Source: Streptomyces sp. NRRL S-455
GTDB lineage: Bacteria > Actinomycetota > Actinomycetes > Streptomycetales > Streptomycetaceae
Direction: 5' to 3'
Length of the DNA: 64,000 bases
Assembly: GCF_000717875.1 (NCBI RefSeq)
Contig: NZ_JOCT01000007.1
Location: 62,001-126,000 of the forward strand
The notes under the pieces were generated by a model. That model was not told the DNA's origin. It did no database searches and saw only the letters and a list, made by a program, of their open reading frames with translations. Position 1 is the stretch's first letter, and every line of letters starts with the position of its first letter. Of this stretch, positions 60,070 through 64,000 are shown piece after piece. Position numbers and translations under genes: made by a program.

Positions 60070-61479
60070 CTACTGGCCCCCGGCGTCCGCCGGCTGATGT
60101 GCCGTCACGGCACGGTCGGCCGCGGCGCCGGGGCCCTTCGGCGGCGGGGGCGTCGTGCCCCGGCCCAGCCAGAGCAGGAGGAGGCCCAGGGAACAGGCGA
60201 TGGCCGGCCAGTAGACGTACCGGAAGTCCGTCGCGGGCATGATCGGCAGATAGCCGAGGATGTAGGCCGCCGAGCTGACGCCCAGCGCCCGGACCGGCAT
60301 CGAGAACATCCCCTGGCCCGGCCGGACGGCCAGCACCAGCGCGACCGCGAGCCAGAACCACCCGCGGAACAGCCACCGCAGATCCGCCGCCATGCCGTTG
60401 ACGTACGTGCCCAGCATGGCCTCCAGTTGCGGGTGCGCGACCTCGACGCCCAGGTCGTTGCTGGTGATGCCCGGCTTGTACACGTAGTCCGTCTCGAACA
60501 GCAGCGTCGCGAAGAGCCGCAGCCGGTACTGGAGATATCCCGGCACATGCCCGCTCATCTCCCGCAGCCACAGGGACGTGATCTCGTCGGCGTCCCCGCG
60601 CAGCCCGTCGGCGGGGCGTTCGTAGCAGGCCCAGTAGGCGTCCGACAGGGCGCCGGTCCGGGCGCACTCCCGTGCGGAGGCGGCGAGCCGGTCCCGCAGC
60701 CCGGGAGGGACGTCCGCCGACCGCAGCTCGTCCACCGTCAGTACGTGCACCAGGTCGTCGAGCATGATCTGCGCGCCCTGCTCGGTCCGCAGCGGTTGCG
60801 CGAACAGGGAGATGGCGGCGGCGGGCACGACGAGCCCGGCCGCGAGCGCCGCCGCGCACGTCACCCACGTACGGCGTCCGGGAGCCCGCCACAGCGCGAG
60901 GACCAGCAGGACGAAGACGGGGAGCGCGGCCAGGAAGGCGTTCTTGCGCACGAGCATGGCGTACGCGAGGAACAGCACGCCCAGCCCGAGCAGCGCCCAC
61001 CGCACGGCGGGACGCGCCCCGGCGTCCCGGATCCGCAGCCCGGTGAACGCCACCGCGCACGCCGCGAGCAGCGCGAACGCCGCGTGCACGTCCTTCCACA
61101 CCACCCCGGCGAACGTCAGCACGAACGGCGTCGGCCCGAGCCCGAGCACCGCGAGCGAACCGGCCCGGCTCCCGGTCAGCTCCCACACCGACCAGGACAG
61201 CACCCACAGCGCCCCCCAGAAGACGAGGGACTGCAGCACGAGCATCGACATGATCGAGCCGGTCACCGCGATGAGGGCACGCCAGACCAGGCTCAGCACC
61301 GGTGGGTGCCAGTCGGTCAGGGGTGTCCTGCCCTCGGCCTGCCGGAGCTGGTCGAGGCTGTCGGGACTCAGAAAGCCCGGGGCGAAGACGAGGATCGTGC
61401 CCAGGCAGCAGACCGCCGCGACGGCGGCCAGACTCACGACCCAGCGCTGCGCATCCCACGTCCGTCCCTTTTGCGACAT
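60070..61479 (-). CDS. Polytopic membrane protein, GT-C-like glycosyltransferase candidate
   Basis: A 469-residue protein with about 11 hydrophobic helices. After the first helix there is an acidic extracytoplasmic loop (FLSPDSLDQLRQAEGRTPLTDWHPPV), the kind of Asp-bearing loop found in GT-C transferases that use polyprenyl-phosphate sugars. A large external domain lies near residues 225-330. The neighbouring GtrA and DPM1/GtrB-like genes support a role as the transferase of a Gtr-type system. No specific family is recognised. ATG at 61479. Confidence 0.65.
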   Translation of the reverse strand: MSQKGRTWDAQRWVVSLAAVAAVCCLGTILVFAPGFLSPDSLDQLRQAEGRTPLTDWHPPVLSLVWRALIAVTGSIMSMLVLQSLVFWGALWVLSWSVWELTGSRAGSLAVLGLGPTPFVLTFAGVVWKDVHAAFALLAACAVAFTGLRIRDAGARPAVRWALLGLGVLFLAYAMLVRKNAFLAALPVFVLLVLALWRAPGRRTWVTCAAALAAGLVVPAAAISLFAQPLRTEQGAQIMLDDLVHVLTVDELRSADVPPGLRDRLAASARECARTGALSDAYWACYERPADGLRGDADEITSLWLREMSGHVPGYLQYRLRLFATLLFETDYVYKPGITSNDLGVEVAHPQLEAMLGTYVNGMAADLRWLFRGWFWLAVALVLAVRPGQGMFSMPVRALGVSSAAYILGYLPIMPATDFRYVYWPAIACSLGLLLLWLGRGTTPPPPKGPGAAADRAVTAHQPADAGGQ

Positions 61480-61497
61480 ATGCCGGATGCTAGCGGC

Positions 61498-61968
61498 TCA
61501 CGGTGCGACGAAGACGTAACGCCGGTAGGCGTAGAAGCGGAACAGCGTCGCGAGCACCCAGCCGAAAATGCGGGCCGTGTTGTCGCTGAGCGGAGAGTCG
61601 AGCCCGAGCAGATGCCGGGACGCGAAGACCGTCCCCGCGGTGATGGCGAGCCCGACCCCGTTCGCGACGAGGAACAGGGCGAGCTCGCGGGTCACCTTCT
61701 CGCGGTGCCGGTGCCGGTAGGTCCAGTAGCGGTTCCCGGCCCAGCTGAAGAGCGCGGCCGCGGTCGTCGCGATGACGGACGCCTGAACGGGCGACGCGCC
61801 CATCGGCCCGCCCTCCACACCGCCGGGCAGGCCGAAGACGAGCAGGTTGTAGCCGCCGTTGTCCACGACGAAGGCCAGCGCCCCGACGACTCCGAACTTG
61901 GCGGCCTCGCGCCAGATGGCCTTGACGGCATCACGCGCGCGCAGCGTCACAGATGCGAGGACCGGCAC
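61498..61968 (-). CDS. GtrA-family membrane protein
   Basis: A 156-residue four-helix protein: KFGVVGALAFVVDNGGYNLLVF, ATTAAALFSWAGNRYWTYRHR (the family NRYWTF motif), then FLVANGVGLAITAG and GWVLATLFRFYAYRRYVF. GtrA proteins are proposed to flip polyprenyl-phosphate-linked sugars across the membrane. The GTG at 61968 is used. It lies between the GT-C candidate and the GT2 gene. Confidence 0.86.
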   Translation of the reverse strand: MPVLASVTLRARDAVKAIWREAAKFGVVGALAFVVDNGGYNLLVFGLPGGVEGGPMGASPVQASVIATTAAALFSWAGNRYWTYRHRHREKVTRELALFLVANGVGLAITAGTVFASRHLLGLDSPLSDNTARIFGWVLATLFRFYAYRRYVFVAP

Positions 61969-62067
61969 ACCGCGAGCGTAACGACCCGGCGCGCCCTCGC
62001 CGCTCAGCCACGCTCATATCGCATCATTTACTACCGTATGAGTAATTTGCCGGAGTGAGGAGCGGCC

Positions 62068-63063
62068 GTGGACCCGACGATCGCGTGCGTCGTGCCGTGT
62101 CACAACGAGGAGGCGGCCGTCGGCAAGGTGGTGCGCGACCTGCGGGCGGCACTCCCCGAAGCGGTCGTCTACGTCTACGACAACGCCTCCACCGACCGCA
62201 CGGTGGCGGTCGCCCGGGAGGCGGGCGCGATCGTCCGGCAGGAGACCCGCAAGGGCAAGGGCAACGTCATCCGCCGCGCCTTCGCCGACGTCGACGCCGA
62301 CGCCCTGCTCATCATCGACGGCGACGACACCTATGACGCCTCCCGCGCCCGGGATCTCGTCGACCTGCTCTTCGAGGGACCGTACGACCAGGTCGTGGGC
62401 GCCCGCCGGGTCACGGACGACGGCGCCTACCGGACCGGACACGCGGTCGGCAACAGGGTGCTCACCGGGGCGGTGCGCTCCCTCTTCGGCAACGACGTGA
62501 CCGACATGCTCAGCGGCTACCGCGTCTTCTCCCGGCGCTTCGTGAAGTCCTTCCCGGCCCTGGCCCGCGAGTTCGAGACCGAGACCGAGATGACGATCCA
62601 CGCCCTCCACCTCCGCCTGCCGACGGCGGAGGTGCCCATCGACTACCGGGTCCGACCGGCCGGCGGCGAGAGCAAGCTGCGCACCTACCGGGACGGCTGG
62701 CGCATCCTGCGGGTCATCCTCGACCTGGCGAGACGCGAGCGCCCCTCCCTCGTCCACACCGTGATCGCCGGAGTCCTGGCCCTCGTCTCGGTCCTCCTCG
62801 GCATCCCCGTCATCGCCGAGTTCGTCCGCACCGGCACCGTGCCCCGCCTCCCCACGGCCATCCTCGCCGCCGCGATCATGACGATCGCCGCGCTGGTCCT
62901 GCTCGTGGGCTACATCCTCGAGTCGCTCATGCACATGCGGCAGGAACAGACCCGGCTCGTGCACCTCTCCTACCCGGCCCCCGTCCGCTCCCCGCGCCAC
63001 GCCGTCCGCGGGGCCGGCACCGGCCCGGTCCCGGTCCGGAAGACCGCCGCCGAGGGCGGCTGA
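62068..63063 (+). CDS. Glycosyltransferase family 2, GtrB/DPM1-like
   Basis: A 331-residue GT2 enzyme. CVVPCHNEEAAVGKVV is at the start, DNASTDRT follows and the DxD motif is IIDGDDTYD near residue 85. The acceptor region is DMLSGYRVFSRRFVKSFP. Two C-terminal transmembrane helices (about 230-252 and 265-290) anchor it, as in GtrB. It would load a sugar onto polyprenyl phosphate at the cytoplasmic face. The GTG at 62068 has a GAGGAG site. Confidence 0.87.
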   Translation: MDPTIACVVPCHNEEAAVGKVVRDLRAALPEAVVYVYDNASTDRTVAVAREAGAIVRQETRKGKGNVIRRAFADVDADALLIIDGDDTYDASRARDLVDLLFEGPYDQVVGARRVTDDGAYRTGHAVGNRVLTGAVRSLFGNDVTDMLSGYRVFSRRFVKSFPALAREFETETEMTIHALHLRLPTAEVPIDYRVRPAGGESKLRTYRDGWRILRVILDLARRERPSLVHTVIAGVLALVSVLLGIPVIAEFVRTGTVPRLPTAILAAAIMTIAALVLLVGYILESLMHMRQEQTRLVHLSYPAPVRSPRHAVRGAGTGPVPVRKTAAEGG

Positions 63064-63141
63064 GCCTCCTGGGGAACAGCCTGCGCGCAGTACGATGATC
63101 GGAACCCCGGTGTGTGCGGGGTCCCGTGACTGAGGAGATGC

Positions 63142-63708
63142 GTGCCCGTGCCTGCCCGACTTCCCTCCTGGGCCTGGGTGACCGGGCTGACCGTGGGAGC
63201 GATAGCCGCGGTGACGGTCCTGGCCGTGCAGGCCGACAAGGGCCCGCACCCCACCGCCACCTCGGCCAAGCCGAGGAGCACGGCCTCGGCGGACAAGCAG
63301 CCCGCCCCCACCGCGTCCGCCCCGGCCAGGGTGCCCGACGGCTCCGGCACCGGCCGGCGCGTCGTCTACTCCCTCGGCGAGAAGCGGGTGTGGCTGGTCG
63401 ACGCGAGCGAGGCCGCCCGTCGTACGTTCACGGTGTGGCCGGGCACGGTCAGCCCCGACCCCGGCACCTACACGGTGTCGTCCCGCAACGAGGGCACGAC
63501 CGGCTCGGACGGCGTGCAGATCGAGCACATCATCTACTTCACCGCGAAGTCCGGCGTCTCCATCGCCTTCTCCAACGCGGTCGACGGCGCCTCGCCGCCG
63601 CCCGCCGACTCCGGCGCCAGGACGGGCGGGGTCCGGATGAAGAAGGCGGACGGCACGGCGCTGTGGGCGTTCGGCACGGTCGGTACGACCGTGACCGTGG
63701 TCAAGTGA
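63142..63708 (+). CDS. Membrane-anchored YkuD (L,D-transpeptidase)-like protein lacking the active-site Cys
   Basis: A 188-residue protein with one N-terminal hydrophobic segment (WAWVTGLTVGAIAAVTVLAV), a Thr/Ser/Ala/Pro linker (about 33-70) and a C-terminal domain. The latter follows the YkuD pattern: VVYSLGEKRVWLVDASE, VSPDPGTYTVSSR, IEHIIYFTAKSGVSIAFSN. Where L,D-transpeptidases have SHGC-[IV]RM it reads ARTGGVRM, so both His and catalytic Cys are absent. It is probably a non-catalytic wall-binding or signalling relative. The GTG at 63142 has a GAGGAG site. Confidence 0.7.
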   Translation: MPVPARLPSWAWVTGLTVGAIAAVTVLAVQADKGPHPTATSAKPRSTASADKQPAPTASAPARVPDGSGTGRRVVYSLGEKRVWLVDASEAARRTFTVWPGTVSPDPGTYTVSSRNEGTTGSDGVQIEHIIYFTAKSGVSIAFSNAVDGASPPPADSGARTGGVRMKKADGTALWAFGTVGTTVTVVK

Positions 63709-63714
63709 CCGTGC

Positions 63715-64000
63715 TCAACCAGCGGACGGCTCCGTACGCGGGGCCGACAGCTGGTTGACGATCAGCACGACCCCGCTGAACAGGAACACCCGGGTCGCGG
63801 CGTCCAGTCCGTTCCAGCTCTTCGACTGCCACATCGAGAACCACTCACCGCCTATCGCGATGAACCCGGCGCCGAACAGCAGCATCACCATCAGCAGCCC
63901 GTACGTGGAGAACTGCCGGGCACGCGCCTGATCACGCCGTACCCACAACCAGCTCCCGTACATGAGGACCAGCGCGGCGACGGTCTCCCAGACGATGATC
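63715..64000 (-). CDS. Membrane protein, 5' end outside window
   Basis: The C-terminal part of a small membrane protein. The frame stays open past an internal ATG at 63963 to the right edge (IIVWETVAALVLMYGSW), so the true start lies beyond 64000. At least two, probably three, hydrophobic segments are present (QFSTYGLLMVMLLFGAGFIA and RVFLFSGVVLIVNQL), with a conserved-looking WFSMWQSKSWNG loop. The function is not recognised. Confidence 0.65.
   Translation of the reverse strand, partial: IIVWETVAALVLMYGSWLWVRRDQARARQFSTYGLLMVMLLFGAGFIAIGGEWFSMWQSKSWNGLDAATRVFLFSGVVLIVNQLSAPRTEPSAG

Noticed and set aside
62038..62058. Six-codon mini-ORF (MSNLPE) just before the GT2 gene
   Set aside because: It has no ribosome site and no sign of attenuation structure; probably chance.
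1..64000. tRNA, rRNA, CRISPR, transposase or integrase genes
   Set aside because: I looked for characteristic tRNA arms, direct-repeat spacers and transposase motifs and saw none; a dedicated scan could still find a tRNA I missed.

Overview
The window is high-GC actinobacterial DNA, almost certainly from a Streptomyces chromosome. The evidence is the very strong G/C bias at third codon positions, many GTG starts, and three recognisable Streptomyces landmarks. These are an afsK-type Ser/Thr kinase (30573-33008) preceded by a kbpA-like VOC gene, the SARP/NB-ARC/TPR regulator afsR (40211-43249) followed by the small repeat protein afsS (43466-43642), and the F420-cofactor gene fbiC (57480-60065). 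I see no rRNA, tRNA, CRISPR array, insertion sequence or prophage.

The dominant content is a scattered catabolic gene set of CoA-dependent, beta-oxidation-like character. It has two AMP-forming and one ADP-forming acyl-CoA ligases, four acyl-CoA dehydrogenase (ACAD) polypeptides, two crotonases, two short-chain dehydrogenases and a zinc alcohol dehydrogenase. It also has two thiolase-fold lipid-transfer-type enzymes with two DUF35 partners, two paralogous ISVDDH-type amidohydrolases, a cyclase, luciferase-like and deazaflavin-type oxidoreductases, an aldehyde dehydrogenase and a D-aminoacylase-like amidohydrolase. The make-up resembles actinobacterial pathways for steroid-like, terpenoid or alicyclic compounds, but the substrate cannot be read from the sequence.

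Most of these genes are tied together by one 17-bp inverted repeat, TCTGACG-N3-CGTCAGA. I find 16 copies in ten promoter regions between 955 and 49352. Several copies abut the start codon, which suggests leaderless promoters. About 24 genes fall behind these sites. This is a previously unnamed regulon as far as I can tell, probably controlled by a TetR-family repressor; the TetR gene at 28865-29512 is the only local candidate.

Layout. 1-4266: acyl-CoA ligase divergent from an amidohydrolase plus two ACADs. 4695-5189: anti-sigma-like ATPase, followed by about 1.2 kb of sparse DNA. 6437-10692: cyclase divergent from SDR-ACAD-ADH. 10753-13545: GlxA-type regulator, MFS transporter, and a small monooxygenase behind a SoxR-like box. 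13657-17333: flavin reductase, crotonase, ADP-forming ligase. 17438-18836: a KAP-type P-loop NTPase abutting a truncated gene remnant. 18924-21157: flavin monooxygenase, DoxX, DUF35. 21204-25744: two GNATs, two unknown divergent genes, two PNPOx-fold proteins. 25841-28784: thiolase-fold enzyme divergent from ACAD and DDN-type oxidoreductase. 28865-33008: TetR, kbpA-like gene, afsK. 33242-39248: epoxide hydrolase, crotonase-DUF35-thiolase operon, acyl-CoA ligase, SMP-30. 39376-40049: RHH/PIN toxin-antitoxin pair. 40211-43642: afsR, afsS. 43838-45999: amidohydrolase and LLM oxidoreductase. 46102-48344: atypical LuxR regulator with a TTA codon, and two secreted proteins. 48511-53781: SDR, LLM, amidohydrolase, aldehyde dehydrogenase. 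53886-57436: DDN-type protein, PHP-type metallohydrolase, LLM, small membrane protein. 57480-64000: fbiC, a Gtr-like glycosylation trio, a YkuD-like pseudoenzyme and a partial membrane protein.

The catabolic genes are interleaved with the conserved antibiotic-regulation locus. FbiC supplies the deazaflavin precursor FO for F420, which several of the oxidoreductases here are likely to use.
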